Source: Pelotomaculum terephthalicicum JT
Lineage (GTDB): Bacteria; Bacillota; Desulfotomaculia; Desulfotomaculales; Pelotomaculaceae
DNA: 36,066 nucleotides
Direction of reading: 5' to 3'
NCBI RefSeq assembly: GCF_022410535.1
Contig: NZ_JAKNBL010000031.1
Coordinates: forward strand, 1-36,066
Positions within the stretch are counted from its first letter, which is position 1. Every line of letters starts with the position of its first letter. The notes below the pieces were generated by a model. It did no database searches and had not been told where the DNA came from. It saw nothing but the letters and a program-made list of their open reading frames with translations. This document shows positions 14,303-22,455 of the stretch, piece after piece. Position numbers and translations under genes: made by a program.

Positions 14303-15472
14303 CTATATGTTGACAGTCTGTCCGGAAGCCATGCTGCTTTCGTGTGAAACCAGATCTTCTTTCGGTAAAATCGGGAAATTCTCAACCACAAAGCAGTAAA
14401 TGAGAATTAGCGCGCTCCACATGCCAATAGTAATCAATATTTCCCATTCAGTAGGGAAATAGTGTCCGCCGGCGCTTTTGGCCATGCCGGTAAAGACAAC
14501 ATTCATCCGGTTGAAGACAACACCGGCAACCACTAAAACGGAAGCGGTAAAGACACCCCAGAGCTTGTTGCGAATGCTCGGCACGGCATACATGACGATC
14601 GGCAGGAGAACAAATACGATCATTTCAATTAAGAACATATTGCTTTCCAAGGAACCGTTGAACGCTTGGGTAAAAACGCCGCGGTAATTCAAGTCGATTA
14701 CTTTTACGACAAGGTAGACAATCATCATCCACATGGTGACTTTGGTCAGACTTGAAAACACCGGCATTTCCGGCACACGGCCGTAAGCCCTGGCCGCCAG
14801 CGTTCCCTCAATGGTAACCATGGCTGGTCCGAGAAAGAAAGCAGACCACACAAAGAAGAAAGGAATAAGCATGGACCACCAGAGCGGGTCCAGCCTGTTC
14901 ACAGCGATGACATAGAGGGAACCCAGCGACGACTGGTGCAGGGTAGGCAGCACTATGCCAATAATCAGCCAGAAAGGTATGGTTGCGTGAAGAATTCTTT
15001 TCAGCGATGGGAAGCGCACTCTCTCAAAGAAGATATCCCCGAACTCCATGATCTGTACAATAGTGTAGAGGGAGATGCACCAGAACACCTCGAACAGCAC
15101 CGAGTGGTATCCCCAGAAAAAGAAGGGGCGCCAGAAATTGTACCATCTCCCGATGTCCAGAAAAAGACTGACCAGCGCAATGATATAGCCAATCAGTGAA
15201 GTGAGCAGCGCGGCCCTGGCGATAGGCAGGTACTTTTCCTTATGCAGCACATGCACGATCAGCGCCGTGCTGAAGCCGCCGCCCGCGAGGGCGATGCCGC
15301 AAAGCAGGTCAAAGCCGATCCACAAGCCCCACGGCCACTGGTCGTTCAGGTTGGTCACCGAGCCGAGGCCGAAGATAAAACGGTATAAAGAAACAACGAC
15401 CGCGGTTAGCACAAACAAGATTAATAACAATCTGAATCCGGTAATTCTAAAAGTCCAGTGCTTCTTTTGCAC
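14303..15472 (-). CDS. hybB: HybB/NrfD-type membrane subunit of the hydrogenase complex
   Basis: An integral membrane protein of about 389 residues with roughly ten hydrophobic helices, of the NrfD/PsrC/HybB family. These anchor ferredoxin-type subunits and exchange electrons with membrane quinones. Family signatures include the WPWGLWIGFDLLCGIALAGG segment near the start and LDIGRWYNFWRPF. I chose the GTG at 15472 because GGAGGTGAGG lies just upstream. A longer frame from 15553 would overlap hybA by 50 bases and add an unlikely polar leader. It is the last gene of the hydA-hybA-hybB operon and is expected to link periplasmic hydrogen turnover to menaquinone. Confidence 0.85.
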   Translation of the reverse strand: MQKKHWTFRITGFRLLLILFVLTAVVVSLYRFIFGLGSVTNLNDQWPWGLWIGFDLLCGIALAGGGFSTALIVHVLHKEKYLPIARAALLTSLIGYIIALVSLFLDIGRWYNFWRPFFFWGYHSVLFEVFWCISLYTIVQIMEFGDIFFERVRFPSLKRILHATIPFWLIIGIVLPTLHQSSLGSLYVIAVNRLDPLWWSMLIPFFFVWSAFFLGPAMVTIEGTLAARAYGRVPEMPVFSSLTKVTMWMMIVYLVVKVIDLNYRGVFTQAFNGSLESNMFLIEMIVFVLLPIVMYAVPSIRNKLWGVFTASVLVVAGVVFNRMNVVFTGMAKSAGGHYFPTEWEILITIGMWSALILIYCFVVENFPILPKEDLVSHESSMASGQTVNI

Positions 15473-15503
15473 GAAAACCTCACCTCCGGTCTTAAACGTT
15501 TTT

Positions 15504-16322
15504 TTATTTCCCGTCATCATCATCAACGGCAGCGTACATTTCTTCTTCCTCATGCACTCCGGCCCGCCTCTTGGTATACAGATACATGCCGGTCAGCAGG
15601 GCGCCCCAGCCAACGAATATGAAAGGGGTCCACCTGAGCACCTGCCAGGTATACTCCGGAATAGGCTTCTGGGGAACATCCGTCCGAAAGCCGAGTTGTT
15701 CGAAAGGAGCATCGGAGATGTAAAGCCACGATGTGCCGCCCGCATCCTTCAATCCGTATATCTGGCCGGTATAGAGATCGGGGTTGGCAGCCAGGCGGTT
15801 TTTGGCCTCTTCGACCATTTTATCCCTGTCGCCGAAAGTGATCGCTCCCGTGGGACACGCGGCGGCACAGGCAGGCATCTGACCGTCGGTCACCCGGCCC
15901 AGGCACATCTGGCACTTAAGCACTCTGGGAAAAGGCTTGTCCCACTCGAACCTCAATATGCCGAAGGGACAGGCGATCATACAGTAACGGCAGCCCACGC
16001 ACAGTTTTTCATTGTAAACCACCGGCCCTGCGGGCGTTTTCTGCAGAGCCTTGGCAAAGCAGGCAGAAGCGCAGGCCGGCTCCAGGCAGTGAAAGCATTG
16101 CTGTTTGACGAAACGCCTGATTTGTTTTCCATTCTTTTCGGTACGGCAGCTCTGGACAACAGTCCATTTATTCGGCGCCAGTTCAGCGTTGCCGTCCCGA
16201 GCCGTCCCGTACTCTTCATCTTGGCCGGGTTCCAGGCCATTGTACAACCGGCAGGCGACAACACAACTTTCACAGCCGATACACTTGGTGATATCGACTA
16301 GCGCTCCCATGTTTCTGGTCAA
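15504..16322 (-). CDS. hybA: HybA-type ferredoxin subunit (four [4Fe-4S] clusters)
   Basis: The protein contains four cysteine groups: CIGCESCVVAC, CFHCLEPACASAC, CVGCRYCMIACPFG and CQMC...CAAACPTGAI. This is the arrangement of HybA/DmsB/PsrB electron-transfer subunits. A single C-terminal hydrophobic segment (WTPFIFVGWGALLTGMYLY) would anchor it beside HybB. It should carry electrons between exported HydA and HybB. Start: a GTG at 16346 lacks a good binding site. The TTG at 16322 follows AAAGGGTGG, and the ATG at 16310 is the fallback. No Tat signal is visible on this protein, so it may travel as a partner of the Tat-bearing HydA. Confidence 0.85.
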   Translation of the reverse strand: MTRNMGALVDITKCIGCESCVVACRLYNGLEPGQDEEYGTARDGNAELAPNKWTVVQSCRTEKNGKQIRRFVKQQCFHCLEPACASACFAKALQKTPAGPVVYNEKLCVGCRYCMIACPFGILRFEWDKPFPRVLKCQMCLGRVTDGQMPACAAACPTGAITFGDRDKMVEEAKNRLAANPDLYTGQIYGLKDAGGTSWLYISDAPFEQLGFRTDVPQKPIPEYTWQVLRWTPFIFVGWGALLTGMYLYTKRRAGVHEEEEMYAAVDDDDGK

Positions 16323-16379
16323 TATTACCACCCTTTCGTTAACCACTTAGTTAAAAGGACCTGTCGGATACATTCCCAG

Positions 16380-17963
16380 CTATACTACTTTGGCAAACAA
16401 GCGTTTTAACTTGTCGGCGCGGGAATGGTACTCTGTGTGCAGCAGTTCCTCCGCCAGTTCACTCATGGGGTGTTCCAGGAAATTACGGTAGAGAGCCGCC
16501 ACCTCTGCATTTTCGTGGCTCTTGCGCTTGGGCAGCGACGCGTCGGCTTTGTACAGCGCGGCAAGGCGTTGTTCGCGCACGGCGTCGGTGGGCGGAACAG
16601 CTGTGCGGGGCTGCCCGCCGCCAGCGATACACCCGCCCGGACAGGTCATAAATTCAACAAAGTGCCAGGGCGCCCTGCCTTCGCGGACGGCATCCAGGAT
16701 TTTTCGTCCGTTGGCCATGCCGTGGCTCACGGCAACCCGGAGCGTGCCCACTCCCGGTATTTCCGCCGCCGCTTCCTTAACCCCGGCCAGGCCGCGCACA
16801 GGCGTCAGGTTTAAAAACAAGGCGGGAGGTTCTTGACCGGTGATAAGGAAGTAGGCGGTCCGCGCGGCAGCCTCCATGACTCCTCCGGTGGCGCCGAAAA
16901 TCACCGCCCCGCCGGTTTCTTCTCCCATAAGCCGGTCATAACCCTCCTCGGGCAGGGCGGTAAAGTCGATCTGTTTTTCTTTAATCATCCGGGCAAGCTC
17001 CCGGGTGGTCAGCACGACATCCACGTCGCGCAAATCGCCGCGCTTCCAGTATGCCGCGCTGGCGTTCATTTCCGGCCGCCGCGCCTCATATTTTTTAGCC
17101 GTGCAGGGCATCACGGAGACGGAAAGAATATTTCCCGGGTCGATCCCTTTTTCCTTGGCGTAGTATGTCTTGGCCAACGCGCCGAACATCTGCTGAGGGG
17201 ACTTGCAGGAAGAGATATTGGGAATGAGTTCGGGATAGAAATACTCGCAGAATTTAATCCAGCCCGGCGAACATGAAGTAAACTGAGGCAGGGGTTTCCT
17301 CACCTCTCCCTTGATTCTCTTGATCAGCTCCGTGGCTTCTTCCATAATAGTCAGGTCGGCGGTGAAGTTGGTATCCAAAACGGCATCGAAGCCCAGCCTT
17401 CTCAAGGCCGCCACCTGCTGTCCCTGCACCCATGTGCCGGGCGCCAAGCCGAATTCCTCGCCCAGGGCAACCCTGGTGGCCGGCGCGGTCTGAACCAGTA
17501 CAAACCTGTTTTTGTCGGCCAAAGCTTCAAATACTATTTGCGTATCGTCGCGCTCGCTGATCGCCCCGCTGGGACAGGCCATGGAACACTGGCCGCAGTT
17601 GATGCAGATCGTTTCGTCCACCACCGGCAGGCTGTAATAGCCAAAGACACTTTCCACATTCTCACAGACCTCCAGGCACTGGCCGCAAAGTATGCATTTC
17701 CGGTCGTCCCGCACAATGGACGGGTTGTCCGCGTCAATGGGAACGCGGCCACGCACCTGGGCCGGCAGGTTGCCCGCGACGTTGTACTGGTACGGCAGCC
17801 AGCCCTTGCCGCCGGCATGCTCCGGGTTCTTATCGGCACAGCCGGCCAGGGCGCCGGTCAAGCCGGCCAGCAGTCCCGTGCCGGCCGCCATCTTCAGAAA
17901 AGTACGGCGAGTTATTTCTTTTTTTTCAACATCTTTCTCAACATCATCGTTGCAATCTTTCAT
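16380..17963 (-). CDS. hydA: Tat-exported [FeFe] hydrogenase catalytic subunit
   Basis: Catalyses reversible H2 oxidation/proton reduction. In order: a twin-arginine signal (ITRRTFLKM, Arg19-Arg20) ending in LAGC at Cys42, a possible lipobox; two [4Fe-4S] motifs (CILCGQCLEVC and CINCGQCSMAC); and the H-cluster motifs L1 TSCSPGWIKF, L2 MPCTAKKYEARRPE and L3 FMTCPGGCIAGGGQP. A C-terminal stretch (LYRNFLEHPMSELAEELLHT) corresponds to the usual small subunit, here fused. At 527 residues it fits the periplasmic-type enzyme. GGAGAGGAG precedes the ATG. Together with hybA and hybB it suggests a quinone-linked hydrogenase facing outward. The HydEFG maturases are not in the window. Confidence 0.92.
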   Translation of the reverse strand: MKDCNDDVEKDVEKKEITRRTFLKMAAGTGLLAGLTGALAGCADKNPEHAGGKGWLPYQYNVAGNLPAQVRGRVPIDADNPSIVRDDRKCILCGQCLEVCENVESVFGYYSLPVVDETICINCGQCSMACPSGAISERDDTQIVFEALADKNRFVLVQTAPATRVALGEEFGLAPGTWVQGQQVAALRRLGFDAVLDTNFTADLTIMEEATELIKRIKGEVRKPLPQFTSCSPGWIKFCEYFYPELIPNISSCKSPQQMFGALAKTYYAKEKGIDPGNILSVSVMPCTAKKYEARRPEMNASAAYWKRGDLRDVDVVLTTRELARMIKEKQIDFTALPEEGYDRLMGEETGGAVIFGATGGVMEAAARTAYFLITGQEPPALFLNLTPVRGLAGVKEAAAEIPGVGTLRVAVSHGMANGRKILDAVREGRAPWHFVEFMTCPGGCIAGGGQPRTAVPPTDAVREQRLAALYKADASLPKRKSHENAEVAALYRNFLEHPMSELAEELLHTEYHSRADKLKRLFAKVV

Positions 17964-18109
17964 GCTCTCCTCTCCTTTCCATTGATAAAGTGGTGGTTAA
18001 CTAGCTAATCCGACTAACCATTTCCGCCCTGATCACCTCCCGGATGGTTATAGAGACAATATTAACTTACCCGTTATTGCCGGTGGTTAATTTAAATAAA
18101 TTGAAAAAC

Positions 18110-18160
18110 AAAAAACCACGGATGTTCTTCCTTCTGGATGAACGAAAACCTCCGTGGTAT
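18110..18160 (-). repeat. Dispersed hairpin element, copy 3 (hydA leader)
   Basis: Read on the minus strand it begins ATACCACGGAGGTTTTCG and ends ATCCGTGGTTTTTTG. Its arms CCACGGA/TCCGTGG match copies 1 and 2 except for a compensating A-to-G/T-to-C pair change. An inner GTTC/GAAC stem and a T-run follow. It lies about 150 bases upstream of hydA in the same direction, so it would be in the hydA leader or at the end of the SDR transcript. Confidence 0.65.
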
Positions 18161-18205
18161 TCCTCAAAAAACATTTGTATTTAAGAACTTAGAAACCGGC
18201 AAGCT

Positions 18206-18235
18206 GATGTTGCCGACAACATCCGTGATATACGG
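18206..18235. other. Two small adjacent hairpins in the SDR-hydA gap
   Basis: GATGTTG/CAACATC with a 4-base loop (18206-18223) is followed directly by CCGT/ACGG with a 5-base loop (18223-18235). They lie between the SDR stop and copy 3 of the dispersed hairpin. The rest of 17964-18426 shows no gene. Confidence 0.35.
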
Positions 18236-18426
18236 AATATAAGACTTATCTTCCAATAACAAAAAATGAAACGTTAATTTAACCCCGCTTCTTGTGAGGC
18301 CAAACTTTTTCCGATATAAAAAACCCCTGCAGAATAACACTAGCTACAGCTAGCACGTCTTTTAAAATAATCTTACCTTCCCCGCAAAATTATGTCAACC
18401 GGAAAATATCCATGTTATGCTGTGTG

Positions 18427-19194
18427 TTAATAAACCGTCAATCCACCGTCAACACTCCATACCGCCCCGACAACAAAGGACGCATCATCCGAAGCTAAAA
18501 AACAAATAACTTTTGCCACTTCTTCCGCTCTCCCAACGCGTCCGATAGGATAAACTTCAACGATTCTTTTTAGGTGCTCACTTTTGTCAGCAACGTTCGC
18601 CAGTTGCTTTTCCAGCATAGGTGTAGACACATCACCCGGGCAGACACAATTCACTCTAATATTATGTGAAATAAGTTCCAAAGCGATGGCTTTTGAAAAA
18701 ATGGTTATGGCACCTTTAGACGCGCAATATGTCGAGCAAAAAAAGTTGCCGTTAATTCCAGCGTCAGAGGAAACATTTACGACAGCTCCTCCCCCGGATT
18801 TAATTAACTCAGGAACTGCATACTTGCATGTGAAATATGTTCCCTTAACATTAACGTCCATAATGCGGTCATACTCTTCTTCGGTAACATCAATTAATGG
18901 TTTTTCAATATATTGACCAGCGGAATTAACAAGAATATCGAGCTTCCCGAATTCGGCAACCGCATATTTAACCGCCTGCTTACACTCGTATGGTAAAGAG
19001 ACATCTATGACCTTAAATTTAACAGCATCCTTGTACTGTCTTAACAATTCTAAAGCATTCAACCCTTTATCCTCATTGCTTCCGATAATCAATACTCTTG
19101 CTCCGCCCTGTAAAAGCATTTCTGCCGTTGCCAATCCAATTCCCGAACTTCCGCCTGTGACTAACGCCACTTTTTCTTTAAAAGAATAAGCCAT
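18427..19194 (-). CDS. SDR-family NAD(P)-dependent oxidoreductase (FabG-like)
   Basis: A 255-residue classical short-chain dehydrogenase. It has the cofactor motif TGGSSGIG at 13-20, NSAG at about 90-93, and the catalytic Ser142/143, Tyr156 and Lys160 (YCASK). The C-terminus ends in the usual VDGGLTVY. Overall it resembles 3-oxoacyl-ACP reductases and sugar or alcohol dehydrogenases; the substrate cannot be read from sequence. The Gly-rich loop lacks a basic residue that would strongly favour NADP. It is followed, in the same direction, by the hydrogenase operon after a 460-base gap, so the two are probably independent units. Confidence 0.88.
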   Translation of the reverse strand: MAYSFKEKVALVTGGSSGIGLATAEMLLQGGARVLIIGSNEDKGLNALELLRQYKDAVKFKVIDVSLPYECKQAVKYAVAEFGKLDILVNSAGQYIEKPLIDVTEEEYDRIMDVNVKGTYFTCKYAVPELIKSGGGAVVNVSSDAGINGNFFCSTYCASKGAITIFSKAIALELISHNIRVNCVCPGDVSTPMLEKQLANVADKSEHLKRIVEVYPIGRVGRAEEVAKVICFLASDDASFVVGAVWSVDGGLTVY

Positions 19195-19560
19195 CTTATC
19201 ACCTCTGCTTCAGGTTAATATCAGCTTAGGTCACCATAAGGCAAACGCGTGTCAGGGGAACTTTAAGGCCAAATCTTATTAGTAAAAATAAGCTCGGTCA
19301 GAAGGAATCTGCCGAAATCCACAGAATATAAGATTAATAACGGGCGACCGGAGTCGCTTTCTTTACAAGGTGTTTTTGGACTAAGTATACCACGAAGGTA
19401 TTTCGCCATGAGAATTGGCGTTCTTTCGTGGTTTTCATTTTTAGGGGACAGGTGGTGATATGGCCAAGTAAGTTTTTATTATTCTGTCATCTCATTTTGT
19501 TAAGCAACTATTTAAAATCAAGTCTGCACGGGTTATTTATTTTATTGAGGAGTTGATTCT
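19195..19560. other. Divergent intergenic region upstream of cbiM
   Basis: About 366 bases between the divergent SDR and cbiM genes. It holds copy 2 of the dispersed hairpin (19387-19437) and a GAGGAG ribosome binding site for cbiM near 19549. I looked for the cobalamin-riboswitch B12 box and for a four-way-junction Ni/Co riboswitch and could not recognise either. Confidence 0.5.
19387..19437 (+). repeat. Dispersed hairpin element, copy 2 (cbiM leader)
   Basis: CCACGAA (19390-19396) pairs with TTCGTGG (19425-19431). Inside, CGCCA pairs with TGGCG (19404-19408 with 19416-19420), and a T-rich tail follows. It is nearly identical to copy 1. It lies about 125 bases upstream of cbiM in the same direction. 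No plus-strand gene precedes it, so here it cannot be an ordinary terminator and would have to act in the cbiM leader, or be a mobile palindrome. Confidence 0.7.
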
Positions 19561-20625
19561 ATGCACATGGCAGACGCTTTGATTTCACCCGCCGTAGGTG
19601 GAACCATGTGGGCTGCGACCGTGGGAATTACGGCATATTCCATAAAAAAAATCCAGGATGACGATCTATCTGATAAAATGATACCACTGATGGGAGTTAT
19701 GGGAGCGTTTGTTTTCGCCGCCCAGATGATTAACTTTTCAATTCCCGGCACAGGGTCCAGCGGACACCTGGGAGGAGGCCTGCTCCTTTCAGCCCTGCTT
19801 GGCCCGTATGCCGGTTTCCTGACGATGGCCTCCATTCTTTTGATCCAGGCATTGTTTTTCGCGGACGGCGGCTTGCTGGCTTATGGCTGCAATGTGTTTA
19901 ATCTCGGATTCTATACCTGCTTTATAGCCTATCCTTTGATCTACAAACGCTTTATGCGAAAAGGATACGCTCCGGCGCGCATCTTCTGGGCTTCACTTAT
20001 TGCAGCAATAATCGGGCTTCAATTAGGCGCTTTCAGTGTCGTGCTGGAAACCATGTTTTCAGGAAAAACAGAATTGCCTTTCGGCACTTTCGTAGCGCTA
20101 ATGCAGCCGATACATTTAGCCATCGGTATTGTTGAAGGACTCGCTACTGCCGCCGTCGTCGGGTTTGTGTGGAAAGCCCGTCCCGAAATTATGGAAGGCC
20201 ACGCCCAAGCTGCCGGCGCGGTTTCCATTAAAAAAGTAATTACCGGACTGGCAGTTGCGGCAATAATTATAGGAGGCGTTTTCTCCTGGTTTGCTTCGAC
20301 ACACCCGGACGGTCTGGAGTGGTCGATGTTTAAGACTGCCGGCACAGAAGAGCTTGAAGCGCCGGAGGGCATTTACCAGACAATGTCCGATATCCAAGGA
20401 AAAACTGCTTTCCTGCCTGATTATAATTTTAAAGCAACAGAAAATAATATAGAAAAAACAAATGCGGCGGAAAGTGAAACAGAAGAAGCATCATGGCCCG
20501 CCGTAAGCAGCGGGACCAGCCTGGCGGGGCTGGCGGGAGGAATACTGACCCTCGCGCTGGCAGCAGCCACAGGTTTTTTCATCAATATGCTCAAGAAAAG
20601 AAAGAACGCGGCAGGTATCGCTTAA
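19561..20625 (+). CDS. cbiM: ECF-type cobalt/nickel transporter substrate-binding membrane protein (CbiM with PDGLE domain)
   Basis: CbiM/NikM proteins bind Co(II) or Ni(II) with the N-terminal amine, His2 and an internal histidine. Here the chain begins Met-His (MHMADALISP) and His69 lies in SGHLGGGLLL, so the start at 19561 is functionally forced; a GAGGAG site supports it. About 200 residues form the membrane core. A C-terminal extension holds HPDGLEWS and a final helix, the CbiN-like PDGLE domain, so the usual separate small subunit is fused. The 354 residues fit such fusions. It heads a cbiM-cbiQ-cbiO operon. Metal choice (Co for corrinoids or Ni) is not decided by sequence. Confidence 0.88.
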   Translation: MHMADALISPAVGGTMWAATVGITAYSIKKIQDDDLSDKMIPLMGVMGAFVFAAQMINFSIPGTGSSGHLGGGLLLSALLGPYAGFLTMASILLIQALFFADGGLLAYGCNVFNLGFYTCFIAYPLIYKRFMRKGYAPARIFWASLIAAIIGLQLGAFSVVLETMFSGKTELPFGTFVALMQPIHLAIGIVEGLATAAVVGFVWKARPEIMEGHAQAAGAVSIKKVITGLAVAAIIIGGVFSWFASTHPDGLEWSMFKTAGTEELEAPEGIYQTMSDIQGKTAFLPDYNFKATENNIEKTNAAESETEEASWPAVSSGTSLAGLAGGILTLALAAATGFFINMLKKRKNAAGIA

Positions 20626-20634
20626 AATTTCCGG

Positions 20635-20655
20635 GGCGGGGCGGATAACCCCGCC
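20635..20655 (+). terminator. GC-rich hairpin between cbiM and cbiQ
   Basis: GGCGGGG (20635-20641) pairs with CCCCGCC (20649-20655) around a 7-base loop, followed by GTAATTTTGTTTTG. It sits in the 59-base gap of one operon, so it probably acts as a partial terminator or mRNA stabiliser that lowers cbiQO relative to cbiM. Confidence 0.45.
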
Positions 20656-20684
20656 GTAATTTTGTTTTGGGGATTCGTTGAGAC

Positions 20685-21497
20685 ATGTCCAACATTACAG
20701 ACTCAATATACAAAATGCGTTTTCTGGATGAAACGGCGGATAAAAGAACACCGGTGCATGATTTGCATCCCCTGTCAAAGCTGCTTGTCACCATCGCCTA
20801 TGTTACTGTTGTGGTTTCTTATGGAAAATATGATGTCAGCAAGCTGCTGCCCCTTGTATTTTATCCTGTCGTTATTCTGTTTTCAGCGGAAATTCCCCTT
20901 CTCCCGCTGCTGAAGAGGACACTGGCGGTTATGCCGCTCGTTATCGGCATAGGAGTGTTCAACCCCGTTTTCGACCGGGAGACTATAGCCGTAATTTTTG
21001 GCCTGCCGATTTCAGGAGGCTGGATTTCTTTTATTTCACTGCTTTTAAAGTGCGTACTGACAGTGCTGTCCGCACTGCTGCTGGTGGCGACAACAGGCAT
21101 GGAGAGGATTTCATTCGCGCTTAGAATGCTTTTTGTTCCACGCATATTTGTGATGCAGCTTATGCTGACCTATCGCTTTATTTCGGTCCTGCTGGAGGAG
21201 GCCGCCAATATATGGAATTCTTATACGCTGCGCGCGCCGCGTCAAAAGGGAATCAGCCATCAAGTATGGGGTCCGCTGTTAGGACAAATGCTGATGCGGA
21301 CTTACGACAGAGCGCAAAGGGTTTACCAGGCCATGGTCCTGAGAGGCTTTAACGGAGAATACAACACCGGAAGCGCAAAACAATTATTATTGAAGGATTT
21401 TTTGTATCTAGCCTCCTGGGTGGCTTTCTTTGCGGCCGCCAGGCATTACAATATTCCTTTGTTTATCGGTTCAATTTTGACAGGAGTGGGAAAATGA
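20685..21497 (+). CDS. cbiQ: ECF transporter transmembrane component CbiQ
   Basis: A 270-residue membrane protein of the CbiQ/EcfT family. It has about five or six hydrophobic helices and the coupling-helix signatures RAPRQKGI and RAQRVYQAMVLRGF (A-R-G type motifs that contact the ATPase). It transmits ATP-driven motion to CbiM. The ATG at 20685 has only a weak upstream purine stretch. The end overlaps cbiO by 4 bases (ATGA), typical of translational coupling. Confidence 0.88.
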   Translation: MSNITDSIYKMRFLDETADKRTPVHDLHPLSKLLVTIAYVTVVVSYGKYDVSKLLPLVFYPVVILFSAEIPLLPLLKRTLAVMPLVIGIGVFNPVFDRETIAVIFGLPISGGWISFISLLLKCVLTVLSALLLVATTGMERISFALRMLFVPRIFVMQLMLTYRFISVLLEEAANIWNSYTLRAPRQKGISHQVWGPLLGQMLMRTYDRAQRVYQAMVLRGFNGEYNTGSAKQLLLKDFLYLASWVAFFAAARHYNIPLFIGSILTGVGK

Positions 21498-22255
21498 GTC
21501 ACCATATTATTGATTTCAATGAATTATATTATACATACCCCGACGGCAAACCAGCGGTCAACGGAGTTTCATGCCGCATCCGCCACGGTGAATCAGTAGG
21601 TATTGTAGGCGCCAACGGCGCCGGCAAATCGACGCTGCTGATGCTTCTTGTGGGAATTCTGCTGCCGACGAAAGGAGAAATCCGTGTCAGTGAAATCCCG
21701 GTCACCAAAAAAACCCTGCCGGTAATCCGGCAAAGAATCGGACTTGCTTTCCAAAACCCGGATGACCAGCTTTTTATGACGACAGTATATGACGATGTGG
21801 CATTCGGACCGCGTAATTACCGCTTGACGGAACCGGAGGTTGAAAAAAGGGTGATGCGGGCGTTAGAAACCGTGGGGATCGAGCATCTCAAGGACAGGGC
21901 TCCCTACAAACTGTCCGGGGGGGAAAAACGTGCCGCGGCTATTGCCGCTGTTTTATCCATGGACCCCGACATCCTGGTAATCGACGAGCCGACAGCCGCC
22001 CTCGACCCCAAATCAAGGCGGAGATTGCTCAATCTCCTGAAGGGCTTTACGCATACCAAGCTTATCGCCACTCACGACCTGGACCTGGTGCTTGAAATAT
22101 GCGACAGAACAATTGTAATCAAGGAAGGCCGGATTGCTTCAGACAACTCGCCGTTAAAAACACTTGCCGACGCCGCCTTGATGGAGCAATGCGGACTGGA
22201 AATCCCGCTGACCCTTCAAAATTGCCCCGTCTGTGGCTCCCCGCCCCGCCGCTGA
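21494..22255 (+). CDS. cbiO: ECF transporter ATP-binding protein CbiO
   Basis: A 253-residue ABC ATPase energising cobalt/nickel uptake. It has Walker A GANGAGKST, Q-loop FQNPDDQLF, signature LSGGEKRAAAIAAVL, Walker B ILVIDEPTAALD and the switch histidine in ATHDLD. The QNPDDQLF pattern is characteristic of ECF-type ATPases. The gene ends with TGA, showing that TGA is a normal stop in this genome. Last gene of the operon; about 200 bases separate it from the dynamin gene. Confidence 0.9.
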   Translation: MSHHIIDFNELYYTYPDGKPAVNGVSCRIRHGESVGIVGANGAGKSTLLMLLVGILLPTKGEIRVSEIPVTKKTLPVIRQRIGLAFQNPDDQLFMTTVYDDVAFGPRNYRLTEPEVEKRVMRALETVGIEHLKDRAPYKLSGGEKRAAAIAAVLSMDPDILVIDEPTAALDPKSRRRLLNLLKGFTHTKLIATHDLDLVLEICDRTIVIKEGRIASDNSPLKTLADAALMEQCGLEIPLTLQNCPVCGSPPRR

Positions 22256-22392
22256 CTCCAATAATCCAATAATCTCCGGTAAAGGTCATAAATTCAGCTC
22301 TATTTAATATACATTAAAAGAATAGTTGCTACAGGTTCAGAATTCAGTAGTTTTATTCAGAATACTTCGGGACGATAACCATTCTCTCATTC

Positions 22393-22430
22393 TGACTCCT
22401 GACTCCTGACTTCTGACTCCTGACTCCTGA
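22393..22430 (+). repeat. Heptanucleotide tandem repeat (TGACTCC)
   Basis: Five consecutive 7-base units (TGACTCC, one of them TGACTTC) plus a final TGA lie 25 bases upstream of the dynamin start codon. The repeat is outside the coding frame. Copy-number change could alter promoter spacing or the leader, but that is only a possibility. Confidence 0.75.
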
Positions 22431-22455
22431 AATATTACTGGCGGGGGACTTCCTC

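Noticed and set aside
15201..16301. A long plus-strand open frame (366 codons) opposite hybA and hybB
   Set aside because: It is antisense to well-recognised hydrogenase subunits, has low-complexity translation and no family resemblance; the high GC content of the real genes creates it.
19195..19560. Cobalamin or Ni/Co riboswitch upstream of cbiM
   Set aside because: No B12-box-like core and no four-way junction could be recognised; only the dispersed hairpin is supported.
22393..22430. CRISPR array
   Set aside because: Units are contiguous 7-mers without spacers; no cas genes are present.
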